A stretch of 64,000 bases of DNA from Schaalia dentiphila ATCC 17982. GTDB taxonomy: Bacteria; Actinomycetota; Actinomycetes; Actinomycetales; Actinomycetaceae. The notes under the pieces were generated by a model. The model was not told the origin of the DNA. It made no database searches and saw only the letters and a list, made by a program, of their open reading frames with translations. The translations under genes and the position numbers were made by a program. Below, piece after piece: positions 55,709 through 64,000 of the stretch. Position 1 is the stretch's first letter. The number at the start of each line of letters is the position of its first letter. The stretch spans positions 836,527 to 900,526 of the forward strand of contig NZ_DS264586.1 of NCBI RefSeq assembly GCF_000154225.1, given 5' to 3'.

Positions 55709-55727
55709 GTCGCTCGCTTGAGGATGG

Positions 55728-55754
55728 GACGAGGTCGGGGCACCCCGGCCTCGT
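55728..55754 (+). terminator. Terminator hairpin after the sortase operon
   Basis: GACGAGGTCGGGG (55728-55740) pairs with CCCCGGCCTCGT (55743-55754) with one G-T-type mismatch and a very short loop. Same stem family as 6900 and 51727. Confidence 0.65.
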
Positions 55755-55897
55755 GTCGTATCCACGGACGTCGGTTGGGTGCCGCCGTACGCGACTGCGC
55801 GCCCGGAGAGCGGACAGCGCCCGCGCGCCCACTGGGGGAGCGCCCTACGATGGATGCCGGAGAAGAGGCCACAGCCTCGTACATGAAAGGACCCGCG

Positions 55898-56536
55898 ATG
55901 GCACGAATCCTCTGCGTCGACAACTACGACTCGTTCGTCTTCACGATCGTGGGCTACCTGCGCCACCTGGGTGCGACCGTCGACGTCGTGCGTAACGACG
56001 TCGTGGATCCCGCGTGGTTCGAGGCCGGCTACGACGGCGTCCTCATCTCCCCCGGACCCGGCGACCCCAAGAGTGCCGGCGCGTCCCTGCAGACCATCGC
56101 CGACTGCGCCGAGCATGGCATCCCGATGCTGGGCGTGTGCCTGGGGCACCAGTCCCTCGGCGAGCTTTTCGGCGCGACCGTCGGGCACGCGCCCGAGCTC
56201 ATGCACGGCAAAACCTCCGTCATCACGCATGACGGGCGCGGCGTCTTCGAGGGCGTGCCCTCGCCGCTGACCGTCACCCGCTACCACTCGCTGACGATCG
56301 ACCCCGCGACCATGCCCGACGAGCTCGAGGTCTCCGCGACCACCGAGTCCGGCATCATCATGGGCGTGCGTCACCGCTCCCTGCCCCTCGAGGGCGTCCA
56401 GTTCCACCCCGAGTCTGTCATGACCCAGTCCGGGCACCTCATGTTCGCCAACTGGCTGGCCGCCTGCGGCGACGCCGACGCGCGCGAGCGGGCCGTGTCC
56501 CTGAAGCCCGTCGTCGCGGAGCGTTTCAAGCTGTAG
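55898..56536 (+). CDS. Class I glutamine amidotransferase (TrpG/PabA type)
   Basis: 212 aa from the ATG at 55898 with AAAGGA 7 bases upstream. DNYDSFVFTIVGYLRHLG, ISPGPGDP, nucleophile Cys in GVCLGHQSLGELFG (about residue 84), and the His-Glu pair in EGVQFHPESVMT (about 170-172). It supplies ammonia from glutamine to anthranilate or aminodeoxychorismate synthase; both uses exist in actinobacteria and the larger subunit gene is not adjacent. This gene stands before pknB in many actinobacterial origin regions. Its 3' end overlaps the convergent unknown gene by 11 bases. Confidence 0.92.
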   Translation: MARILCVDNYDSFVFTIVGYLRHLGATVDVVRNDVVDPAWFEAGYDGVLISPGPGDPKSAGASLQTIADCAEHGIPMLGVCLGHQSLGELFGATVGHAPELMHGKTSVITHDGRGVFEGVPSPLTVTRYHSLTIDPATMPDELEVSATTESGIIMGVRHRSLPLEGVQFHPESVMTQSGHLMFANWLAACGDADARERAVSLKPVVAERFKL

Positions 56537-58294
56537 GTTCCGCGGGGATTTCTTCCGTTTCGGACTGCGCTGATGTGCCGTTTGGTGCGGATTCCGGATC
56601 CTGTGTGGGTTCCGAATCGCCTGGGTCCGCAGCCTCTATGTCGTCCTGAGTATCGGTAAGCTCAGGCTTCGTGGGCGGTAGGAGCTGCATAGGATCATCG
56701 ACGAGCATTTCTGCGACGCTGCGCGCCTCGACGCGTGCGGTGCTCGGGAAACACCACTCGCGACATTTTTTCTCCCCTTGCGTGAGGTGTAGCTCCGGGA
56801 GCGCATCATCTGTGTCCGTGAACGTTGGAGTCACGTCGTTGATGGAGAACTCTTCTTTGACAATGCCCTTCTGAATGAACTTCTGTGGGTCAGCAGTGAC
56901 GATGCGGCGGTCGGTAACGGCAACCATCTCGGGCGAGACCTTTACTGCTCTTCTGGTAGCGCGTCTGACCCGGCCCAGGCTCCAGTTGGTTGAGTCTTTG
57001 GCCTGTGGGAGCATCGACCAGGCCGACGTATTGACTGTATTCGTAAACTGGTCGGCTCCCATGGCTAGAAGGCGATGCGAAAGTCTATCAACGGGGAAAA
57101 TGAGCGCTTCGAGTTTTTCGCCCTCGTCCAGATACCAGCGCAGGATTTGGGTGTAGGGAGACACATCGTAGTTGGCGGGCGCGCACGTGACATCCGGGTT
57201 GGGTACAGGGTTTTCTTTGATGCCCAGTTGCTGCGCAAGCTCGTTGAGCTGCTCAAGTAGTTTCGTCGCCGTGTCGCGGGAAGCTGTCTGGTCTTGCCGT
57301 TTCTGAAAGTAGGGGAGTGTCCATTCCCCGGGAAGCTCAGAGATGATATGGAACTCACGCATTAGCTCGCGTAGGAGGGTGCGTTGGATCTGCACATCAT
57401 CCTCGACTTCTGCGCGTATCTCGTTGTGAGTGAGGGTGGGGCGCTCACCGTTTATCCGGGCACGTTCATGCGCGAGCTCGAAGTAATAGCACCATGTCTG
57501 GATGCAGTTGAGGGCAGCAAATGAGTCGAAAAGAATGCTCCCTCGGTGTTCTGTGATGTAGTTACGTCTTTCAGACACATTATTCTGGCAACTCTGTAGT
57601 TCTTGAGCGTGCCTGTGAATTCTTTCTTTGTAGTAGTCCCGGTGTCTTTCGATGTCATTGCTGAGTCCGCTGAGCTGTTCCCAGTTCGTATTGGAAACGG
57701 TTCCTTCCTCGGTACTCTTGCGGAAAATGCGACGAACTACCCGTTGAGTGCCGTGGAAGTCAGCATTGTTCCAATCTTCAAGCATGCGCTGAGTCTGTAA
57801 GACGGTTTGCTGAACCGCGGACACCTGTTTGGAAATGTTGTTGAGTTGCATCTGCACAGCCACCATCGCGACCGCGGGGCCGATGGCTGCGATGGCTCCC
57901 GCGATCTGGGGAGCTGACACGGGAATGAGGCGTGCTTGGCGAGTGATTTGCCCACCAGTATTTCTGACGGCACCGATCAATCGACCATCAGCGGTCTTCG
58001 TGAGTACGTTGCCTGCGGCTAGTTGTGCCTTGGTGACGGCATCCAGCTTGTAGAGGCCGGACATATGCTGGATGGCGTTGGCCGCCGAGGCGGCGCCTCC
58101 GCTCAGTGAGGCTCCCTCACCAATTGACGCGATGAGATCGTTGAGCGCACGGTCCCTACCAGCGAGCCGTCGATCTTTTCAAGGCCTTTGGTGTTGGGGC
58201 CAACGACCAGGGCGTAATCGTCTTCGAGGGGGACGATGATGGTCTCATCCTCATTGGGATCCCATTGCTCAAGGTCCTGCGTCGTGTCACTCAT
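56526..58294 (-). pseudogene. Large unknown protein gene with apparent one-base frameshift
   Basis: The start ATG at 58292-58294 has GGAG upstream and gives MSDTTQDLEQWDPNEDETII; the frame runs into non-family sequence after GSLVG near 58155 and stops at 58103. Another frame continues it: DRALNDLIASIGEGASLSGG... into the 512-aa open frame from 58064. Adding one base in the G-run at about 58152-58158 joins them into about 589 aa. The main part has a hydrophobic helix (QIAGAIAAIGPAVAMVAV), a long alpha-helical region, and a bPH-like part (VSPEMVAVTDRRIVTADPQK), then an acidic disordered tail (EAADPGDSEPTQDPESA). Family not recognised. Confidence 0.72.
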
Positions 58295-58533
58295 ATCTGT
58301 GCTCCAGGTCTGACTGGGAGCCTTGCCTATGGGTCGCAGTCATATGGTGATGAAGTAACCATCATGCTAGCACGAGGACTGTTGCTCCCCGTGGGTTTGT
58401 TTGACGCATGCGTCGCGAGCCTGCGGCTACAGGTGGTTGATCTTGGGGGCGCGCTATCCCTGATGCTGGGTGTGAGTACTGAAACTGTGTTTACCCAGCA
58501 GTTTCTCGTGGTTTACGCCGACGGTGATGCACG

Positions 58534-58640
58534 TTCTGGATAGGAAGTCGTGTTCTGGATAGGAATGGCTCTTCTGGATAGGTTACTTTCCTATCCAGAA
58601 CGCCGTAACCTATCCAGATTGTCGTTTCCTATCCAGTTCT
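58534..58640. repeat. Array E: three direct and three inverted GGATAGG units, 19-bp spacing
   Basis: TTCTGGATAGGAA-type units start at 58534, 58553 and 58572 (exactly 19 bp apart). Inverted units (TTCCTATCCAGAA type) lie at 58588, 58606 and 58626. Confidence 0.9.
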
Positions 58641-58690
58641 CAGGGCGCCGTAGCCCAGTCTCCTGATATTCGCTTCTTCAAGTGGGCGGC

Positions 58691-58773
58691 AGTGGGGGTT
58701 TTGCGCCATCTCGAGCCCTGGGAGTGCGCGTCGCCGGCGTGTCGGAGCGCCATATGGCGTCATTCCCCCCGTT
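58691..58773. repeat. Dispersed ~80-bp intergenic element, copy 3 of 3
   Basis: GTGGGGGTTTTGCGCCAT at the start, GCGTCGCCGGCGTGTCG in the middle, and ATATGGCGTCATTCCCCCC at the end. It lies between arrays E and F. Confidence 0.8.
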
Positions 58774-58911
58774 TGATGCGAGTTTCTTATAGCGTGGCCG
58801 CGAGAGTCCTTGTTAGATAGTGGTGTAATGCTCCCTCACAGGTGTAGTGCGTTGTGAATGCAAACGGGTGTGTCAGCTATGGTGCCGCAGGTGTGCTTGT
58901 GGGCGCATGCG

Positions 58912-59014
58912 TGCGGATAGGTTGCGAGCATCCGGATAGGTTATGCGCATGCGGATAGCTTATTAACCTATCCGCATGCCGATAACCTATCCACATCGTC
59001 ATAACCTATCCGCG
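58912..59014. repeat. Array F: three direct and three inverted GGATAGG units, 19-bp spacing
   Basis: TGCGGATAGGTT-type units start at 58912, 58931 and 58950 (19 bp apart); inverted units (AACCTATCCGCA type) follow at 58963, 58983 and 59002. Core GGATAGG is shared with array E. Confidence 0.9.
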
Positions 59015-59219
59015 TAGAGGACCGGCTTTCTGGCGCGTTTGATTGTGAGCCCGCGTCGCAGCACAGCACCTGCCAACAGAGCTGGTTATCTGGCGGCCGT
59101 GCGTTGTGGAGGAAACGGTTCCACCGTGAAGAGGCGGGCGCACCGGTCCCTGGTATCCGTGCGTTGTCGAGGCCGCCCGCGCACTCCCGCGCGAACGCCC
59201 GCGCCCCCGCGCATACGCT

Positions 59220-59261
59220 GAGGCCCGCGCCGGAGGATTTCTCCTCGCAGGCGCGGGCCTC
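59220..59261 (-). terminator. Terminator downstream of pknB
   Basis: GAGGCCCGCGCC pairs with GGCGCGGGCCTC; inner GAGGA/TCCTC extends the stem. It lies about 70 bases after the pknB stop on the minus strand. Confidence 0.75.
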
Positions 59262-59330
59262 ACTGATCAACGGGACGGTCGTGACACGGCGTCACCCCGA
59301 CGCGATACAATCGGTACGCGGGTCAGGTGC

Positions 59331-61358
59331 TCACTTTGGCGTGTTGGTGTTGCCGTTGTTATTGCCGCCGTTGTTTCCTTTCTGGCTGCCCTTCGATACC
59401 TTCAGCTTCACGGTCGAATTCTTCTCCACCTTCGAACCCTCGCCGGGCTCGACGGAGAGGACCTGGCCGGCGGGCTGGTTGCCTGCGACCTCTTCGATGG
59501 TGACGGTCAGGCCCAGGGCCTTGAGCTGCGCCTCGGCGTCCTCACGGCCCATGCCCACGACGGTGGGAATCTCCACCTGCGCGGCCTTGCCGCTCGAGAT
59601 GGACACGCCAATGGCGGTGCCCTTCTTGACCTTCGTGCCGGTCGCGGGATCCTGCTCGACGATGCGGTCCTTCTCCTTCTCGGAGTCAACGCTCGTCACG
59701 TTGCCCAACTCCAGGCCGACGCCCTTGAGCGTGCTGCGCGCCTGATCCTGGGTCATGCCCGACAGGTCGGGCACGTCCACCTGATCCGAGCCGGAGGACA
59801 GGTAGGCGCGGATCGTCTGGCCGGCCTTCACCTTGGAGCCGGGGGAGGGGTTGGTCTGCGCGACCTTGCCCTCGGGAACTGTGTCGGAGGCGACCTTGCT
59901 GGAGTCGAGCTCCCACTTCAGGCCAAGGGCCTCGATCGCCTTACGGGCGTCGTCGGGGCTCATGCCAACCAGGTTGTCCGGCAGAGTCACCGAATCGGGG
60001 CCGGAGGAGATGGTGACGCGAACGGTCGCGCCCTTCTCGGCCTGCGTGCCCGCAGCGGGGTCGGTGGAGGCCACGGAGCCCTCAGCGACGGTGTCGGAGG
60101 CGACCTTGTCGGGGTTGAGCTCCCACGTGAAGCCAGCCTGCTCGATCTGGGTCTTCGCTTCGGCCTGGGTCAGGCCGACGACGTTGGGAACCGCGATCGA
60201 CTTGGGCTCGGCGGCGCCGTGTGTGAGGGCCCACACCGAGCCGCCAATCAGCAGCAGGGCGATGAGCAACACGGTCGCGATGATCGCCGTGCGGCGCTTG
60301 CGGGCCTTGGCTGCCGCGTTCGCAGTGTCATCGGTGGCAACAGCGGGCAGCGACGTGGAGGTCGCGGCCATCGCCGCGGCGGGCGCGTGGCTGGGGACCG
60401 CGGCCATCGGCGTGGTCGCGGCGGTGCGTGCGGACGCCATGCCGGCGGCGGGCAGGACCTCGGTCGCCCACGAGTCAGTGGGCGGCGCGCCCACGTCGAG
60501 GCCTCGGGCCACGCGCTGCAGGTCCGCGAGCATTGCTGCGGCGCTCGGGTAGCGGTCCTCGCGGTTCTTCGCCAGGGACTTCAGCACCACGCGGTCGAGC
60601 GAGTCCGGGATGTCGGACAGTATCGACGAGGGCGTGGGCGGGATCTGCTCGACGTGCTGGTAGGCGACGGCGACGGCCGAGTCACCCTTGAAGGGTGGGC
60701 GGCCCGTCAGCAGCTCGAAGAGGACGACGCCGGTCGAGTACAGGTCAGAGCGAGCATCAACGGTCTCGCCGCGAGCCTGCTCGGGGGAAAGGTACTGGGC
60801 GGTGCCGACGACGGCGTTCGTCTGTGTCATCGTGGCCTGCGAGTCCGTCAGGGCGCGCGCGATGCCAAAGTCCATGACCTTGACCTTGCCGTCCGACGTC
60901 AGCATGATGTTGCCGGGCTTGATGTCGCGGTGCACCAGGTGGTTCGCGTGCGAGTACTGGAGGGCAGACAGGACGCCCGACACGATCTCGATTGCCTCGT
61001 TGATCGGAACGGCCGTGCCGTCGGAGATCAGGTCCTTGACCGTGTGCCCCTCGACGTACTCCATGACGATGTAGGGCACCGCGATCGAGCGGCCGGTCGC
61101 ATCCTCGATGATCTCCTCGCCCGTGTCGTACACGGCGACGATGTTCGGGTGATTCAGCGACGCCGCCGACTGCGCTTCGCGGCGGAAGCGCGCCTGGAAA
61201 ATCGAGTCCTGCGCCAGATCGCGGCGCAGCATCTTGATTGCTACGACGCGCGACAGGCGAGTGTCGAAGCCCAGGTGGACTTCGGCCATTCCGCCTCGCC
61301 CGATGAGCGAGCGGACCTCGTATCGGCCAGCTAGACGGTGGGCCATGGGCTCTGCCAT
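59331..61358 (-). CDS. pknB: Serine/threonine protein kinase PknB with four PASTA repeats
   Basis: 675 aa. Kinase domain about residues 12-270: glycine loop IGRGGMAEV, Lys in VVAIKML, HRDIKPGN and DFGIARAL. A membrane helix at about 350-372 follows an Ala/Thr linker. Outside the cell are four PASTA repeats, starting at AVPNVVGLTQAEAKTQ, TLPDNLVGMSPDDARK, DVPDLSGMTQDQARST and EIPTVVGMGREDAEAQ, then a Gly/Asn/Lys tail. PASTA domains sense peptidoglycan fragments, and PknB phosphorylates cell-wall and division proteins. The ATG at 61356-61358 (GGAGG upstream) overlaps the kinase gene before it by 28 bases. Confidence 0.97.
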   Translation of the reverse strand: MAEPMAHRLAGRYEVRSLIGRGGMAEVHLGFDTRLSRVVAIKMLRRDLAQDSIFQARFRREAQSAASLNHPNIVAVYDTGEEIIEDATGRSIAVPYIVMEYVEGHTVKDLISDGTAVPINEAIEIVSGVLSALQYSHANHLVHRDIKPGNIMLTSDGKVKVMDFGIARALTDSQATMTQTNAVVGTAQYLSPEQARGETVDARSDLYSTGVVLFELLTGRPPFKGDSAVAVAYQHVEQIPPTPSSILSDIPDSLDRVVLKSLAKNREDRYPSAAAMLADLQRVARGLDVGAPPTDSWATEVLPAAGMASARTAATTPMAAVPSHAPAAAMAATSTSLPAVATDDTANAAAKARKRRTAIIATVLLIALLLIGGSVWALTHGAAEPKSIAVPNVVGLTQAEAKTQIEQAGFTWELNPDKVASDTVAEGSVASTDPAAGTQAEKGATVRVTISSGPDSVTLPDNLVGMSPDDARKAIEALGLKWELDSSKVASDTVPEGKVAQTNPSPGSKVKAGQTIRAYLSSGSDQVDVPDLSGMTQDQARSTLKGVGLELGNVTSVDSEKEKDRIVEQDPATGTKVKKGTAIGVSISSGKAAQVEIPTVVGMGREDAEAQLKALGLTVTIEEVAGNQPAGQVLSVEPGEGSKVEKNSTVKLKVSKGSQKGNNGGNNNGNTNTPK

Positions 61359-63472
61359 GTCCTAACCTCCTCGATAATGTGTGCTCCCGCACTTGGTTGT
61401 ATCAGGGAGCCAAGCATGTGTTTGATCGTAATAGCTGCAAGCGCGATGAGCGCAATCACGATGATTGTGACGATGACCGCGCGAATAATCTGCCTGGATG
61501 CTGGGACGGGTGGTGCGACGACGCTGCGCGAGTACGCGGTCTTGGCCGCCGGACGGATACGTTGCGCGCTGCGAGCGTCGAGCTCGTGCCAGCGCGGCCC
61601 GCGCTTCGCCTTCTCGGGCTGCTGCTCGTAGACCGAGCGTCGCTGGTGCTTTGAGGGCGCGGCTGCGCGAGGCTGGGGAACGGTCCCGTACACGCGCGGC
61701 GACGAGGCCGTGGCCGCCTTGTCGCGGCGAGGCGACTCGGAGCGGGCGGGCTGAGGAATGCGCGGGGTTGCCTGGCGCTTGGCTTCTTCGGCCTCGCGGC
61801 GTTCGCGGGCTTCACGGCGTTCGCGGGCTTCTTGAAGCTCGCGCTGGCGCCGTTCTTCCTCGCGGGCGACGGCTGCGCGGCGCTGGTCCTCGGCTGCGTC
61901 TTCGGCCTGGCGGGCCGCCTCGCGTTGGCGCAGTCGCTCGGCGAGGGCGGCGCGTCGATCCTGCGGCTCGGACGGCAGTGGGGTCTTCGGTGCGGCGGTG
62001 TGCGCGGGTGCTGCGCCGGCCGGAGGGGCCGGGATAGGCGCGGAACGCTGCGCGGACGCCGAGGCCTGGGGGCGCTGGGCGGTCCCGCTGCTGGGCTGCG
62101 GGACCTGCTCGGAGCGGGCGGGAGCTGCATGTCTTGGGATGGAACCCGTGGTCGTGCGGGCGGTGGCGGCCTGCGCGGGCACAGGAGCAGCGGGGGCCGG
62201 GACGGCTGCGTGGCGACCGGTCGAGGTCAGCGACCGGACGGCACCTGACACCGCGGGCGGCTGCTCGCCGGTTGTCTCGGGGTGCAGGCGACGAACCCGG
62301 GTAGGAGCGGACGCGGGGCGAGAGACCGGGGGAACCTCGGCCTCGTCGAGGATACGCGGGACGGCGGCGTGGTGACCCGTGATCGGGATCGGGGCCGAGG
62401 AGGGGGCGATCGTCGTCGCTTCGTCGAGGATGGGCAGCTTGGCGTGGCGGCCCGTCGTCGCACGCACCTTCGGAGTGAGTCCCGAGGGGGGCTGCAGCAT
62501 CTCGTCGGGCAGCGTGCGGCGTGTCAGGTGACGCACGGGCGCGACGATCGGCACCGACGGCTGGACGGGCGTGCGCACCTCTTCGGGGCGCTGCGCGGCC
62601 TTCGGCAGGGGCAGTGGGCGAGGGGTTACGGACACGCCCATCGCTTTGGCGGCGCTCGCGATTTCGCGCACGGCTGCGGACCCGGACTCGGGGCGCTTCG
62701 CGGGGTCCTTCTCCAGCAGGTGCAAGATGACGTCGGCCAGGGGCTCGGGCACGAAGTCCGGCAGCGGCGGAACGGGATCGTTGACGTGCGCGAAGGCGAT
62801 GTCCACCTGGGTCTCGCCGGTGAACGGGCGTCGACCGGCTGCGGCCTCGTAGGCGATGACACCCAGGGCGTAGAGGTCACCGATGGGGGTGGCGACCTCG
62901 CCCATGGCCTGCTCGGGCGGCAGGTACTGGGCGGTGCCCATGACCATGCCCGCGGCGGTCAGGTTGACCTGGCCGTTCGCACGAGAGATGCCGAAGTCTG
63001 TCAGCTTCACCATGCCATCAGGGCGAACAATGATGTTCGCGGGCTTGATGTCGCGGTGTACGACGCCCGCGCGCGCGGCAGCGCCCAGCGCCATCGCGAC
63101 CTGCACGAGGATCGGCAAGAGGTACTCGGGCTCAATGCGGGAGCCGCCGCGCAGGTAATCCGTCAGCGGATGGCCGTCGACGAGCTCCATGATGATCCAG
63201 CCGATGCCGTCTTCCTCGCCCGAATCCTGAGTGTTGGCGATATTCGGGTGCGAGATCGACATCGAGTTACGGGCCTCGAGGCGCAGGCGCGAGAGCGAGA
63301 GCTCCTCGCCCGTCAGCTCGGGGCGCAGGACCTTCGCGGCGACGATGTGGCCGCTGACGCGGTCGCGGGCTTTCCACACCTCGCCCATGCCGCCCTGGGC
63401 GATCGGGGTGAGGAGCGTGTAGCGCCCTCCGAGCACTCGCCCGGCACCGGAAGTCATGCGTGGCGTACTCAC
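61331..63472 (-). CDS. pknA: Serine/threonine protein kinase, PknA-like, with long disordered linker
   Basis: 713 aa from a GTG at 63470-63472 that overlaps the pbpA stop (GTGA); a later ATG (MTSGAGRVLG) is an alternative. Kinase domain about 17-280: IAQGGMGEVW, VAAKVLRPEL, HRDIKPAN, DFGISRA. Residues about 285-655 are a long Pro/Ala/Arg-rich region with a charged helix (RRAALAERLRQREAARQ...). One membrane helix near the C-terminus (RAVIVTIIVIALIALAAI) leaves about 25 residues outside. This makes it larger than mycobacterial PknA. Likely partner of PknB and PbpA in control of growth and septation. Confidence 0.92.
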   Translation of the reverse strand: MSTPRMTSGAGRVLGGRYTLLTPIAQGGMGEVWKARDRVSGHIVAAKVLRPELTGEELSLSRLRLEARNSMSISHPNIANTQDSGEEDGIGWIIMELVDGHPLTDYLRGGSRIEPEYLLPILVQVAMALGAAARAGVVHRDIKPANIIVRPDGMVKLTDFGISRANGQVNLTAAGMVMGTAQYLPPEQAMGEVATPIGDLYALGVIAYEAAAGRRPFTGETQVDIAFAHVNDPVPPLPDFVPEPLADVILHLLEKDPAKRPESGSAAVREIASAAKAMGVSVTPRPLPLPKAAQRPEEVRTPVQPSVPIVAPVRHLTRRTLPDEMLQPPSGLTPKVRATTGRHAKLPILDEATTIAPSSAPIPITGHHAAVPRILDEAEVPPVSRPASAPTRVRRLHPETTGEQPPAVSGAVRSLTSTGRHAAVPAPAAPVPAQAATARTTTGSIPRHAAPARSEQVPQPSSGTAQRPQASASAQRSAPIPAPPAGAAPAHTAAPKTPLPSEPQDRRAALAERLRQREAARQAEDAAEDQRRAAVAREEERRQRELQEARERREARERREAEEAKRQATPRIPQPARSESPRRDKAATASSPRVYGTVPQPRAAAPSKHQRRSVYEQQPEKAKRGPRWHELDARSAQRIRPAAKTAYSRSVVAPPVPASRQIIRAVIVTIIVIALIALAAITIKHMLGSLIQPSAGAHIIEEVRTWQSPWPTV

Positions 63473-64000
63473 TGCAGCCCCGCTTCCAGGAGGGCGCGGG
63501 CGATCGGGCCGGCCACGTCTCCGCCGTGGGGCGTGGGATCGTTGTCATCGCCCTCGACAAGGACGGCGAAAGCGATGCGTGGGCTGTCCGCCGGGGCAAA
63601 ACCGACGGCCCAGGCGTTCGCGCGGTCGCCGTTGCCGGTCTCGGCAGTGCCGGTCTTCGCGGCCACCGCAATGTTCGGCAGCGCCATCGTCGTGCCGGTG
63701 CCGTAGGGCTGGGAGACCACGGATTCCATCATTGCGCGCAGCTTCGAGGCCGTCTCCGACGAGATTGGTTTACCGGCGTCGGTCGGGCTGTTCGTGCGCA
63801 CGACCTGGTTGTCGGCGTCCACGATCGAGTCGATGAGGTAGGGGGTCATCATCTGGCCGTCGTTCGCGATGGCCTGGACGACCTGCGCCATCTGCAGAGG
63901 CGTCGTCTGAACCGTGTACTGGCCGATCGAGCTCATCGCGAGCTGCGCGGCGTCCGCGTCGGCGGGGAACACGGAGGGCGTTACCGTCAGCGGAATCTGA
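63469..64000 (-). CDS. pbpA: Penicillin-binding protein PbpA (C-terminal part; gene continues beyond window)
   Basis: About 177 C-terminal residues are in the window (frame enters from the right edge with IPLTVTPSVFPADAD). The transpeptidase motif KTGTAE is visible in VAAKTGTAETGNGD, and the preceding SIGQYTVQTTPLQMAQVVQAIANDG is typical of class B PBPs. The active-site Ser motif lies outside. PbpA builds peptidoglycan with RodA/FtsW and is regulated by PknB in actinobacteria. The stop overlaps the PknA-like kinase start. The order pbpA-pknA-pknB is conserved in the group. Confidence 0.95.
   Translation of the reverse strand, partial: QIPLTVTPSVFPADADAAQLAMSSIGQYTVQTTPLQMAQVVQAIANDGQMMTPYLIDSIVDADNQVVRTNSPTDAGKPISSETASKLRAMMESVVSQPYGTGTTMALPNIAVAAKTGTAETGNGDRANAWAVGFAPADSPRIAFAVLVEGDDNDPTPHGGDVAGPIARALLEAGLQ

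Larger units (their letters stand above)
58295..59330. other. 1-kb gene-free region before pknB, rich in repeats
   Basis: No convincing gene. It holds two arrays of three direct and three inverted 13-bp units (58534-58640, 58912-59014), one dispersed 80-bp element between them (58691-58773), and the pknB terminator at 59220-59261. Confidence 0.65.

Noticed and set aside
58534..58640. Simple terminator or single long palindrome
   Set aside because: Unit order does not pair symmetrically (GGAA and GGTTA variants do not match inside-out), and units are evenly spaced by 19 bp, which fits a site array better.
58534..59014. Replication origin
   Set aside because: Units differ from DnaA boxes by one or two bases, there is no AT-rich unwinding stretch, and dnaA is not in the window. 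A DnaA-related role is kept only as a hypothesis.
61379..63706. Large plus-strand frames over pknA/pknB
   Set aside because: Antisense to kinases with complete catalytic motifs; products are Arg/Gly/Ala/His-rich.

Overview
The window is high-GC DNA from an actinomycete. The gene set fits an oral Actinomyces/Schaalia-type organism (inference from gene content, not from a database search). Supporting it are a pbpA-pknA-pknB cell-growth cluster with PASTA repeats, crgA, a class E-type sortase, a mycosin-like protease with ESAT-6-like proteins, and many genes that begin a few bases after a -10 hexamer, as expected of leaderless actinobacterial mRNAs.

Layout. 1-3.5 kb: a minus-strand operon encoding an ESAT-6-like protein, a calpain-like cysteine protease with an N-terminal helical WXG-type region, then four tandem paralogues of a small single-pass membrane protein. 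I read this as a type VII-style effector followed by an immunity array. 4-5 kb: a small membrane protein with an attenuator-like leader, and a cold-shock protein. 5-9.5 kb: an iron/siderophore-type ABC importer divergent from an MFS exporter. 9.6-13.7 kb: a 5'-nucleotidase and an ECF transporter whose S-component is fused to both ATPases. 13.8-21.3 kb: a genomic island at tRNA-Leu, bracketed by a 59-bp direct repeat. It holds an IS, a 1.4-kb block of unusual repeat modules, a truncated flavin oxidoreductase copy, a CmtR/P-type ATPase metal-efflux pair, coiled-coil genes and a serine recombinase lacking its catalytic half. 21.6-32 kb: the intact flavin oxidoreductase, a dicarboxylate-type transporter with its own sensor kinase and response regulator, an Abi-family defence gene, a nitroreductase/hydrolase divergent pair, a lipoprotein, and a DUF1778/GNAT toxin-antitoxin pair.

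32-41 kb: a polar amino-acid ABC importer, a SAH hydrolase-like protein with an amidohydrolase, a DUF985 cupin, a MacB/FtsX-type ABC exporter, and two LEA-like helical proteins. 41-47 kb: a run of small paralogous Pro-rich membrane proteins, two of them broken by an in-frame stop or a frameshift, with a Cof-type HAD phosphatase inside. 46.9-50.2 kb: a second type VII-like operon (ESAT-6-like, Gly-rich secreted protein, mycosin-like protease). 50.4-56.5 kb: a membrane protein, cyclophilin, rhomboid protease, DUF364 protein, CrgA, DUF881 protein, sortase, a 53-aa protein and a class I glutamine amidotransferase. 56.5-59.3 kb: a large unknown gene with an apparent frameshift, then about 1 kb without genes that carries two arrays of 19-bp-spaced repeats. 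59.3-64 kb: pknB, a PknA-like kinase and the 3' part of pbpA.

The observations most worth a second look are the effector/immunity array, and the repeat modules made of n direct copies followed by n inverted copies at fixed spacing. Five such modules lie at two loci, each locus also carrying a copy of a dispersed element of about 80 bp. Others are the overlapping divergent -10 boxes at 29.67 kb and the broken or stop-split genes.
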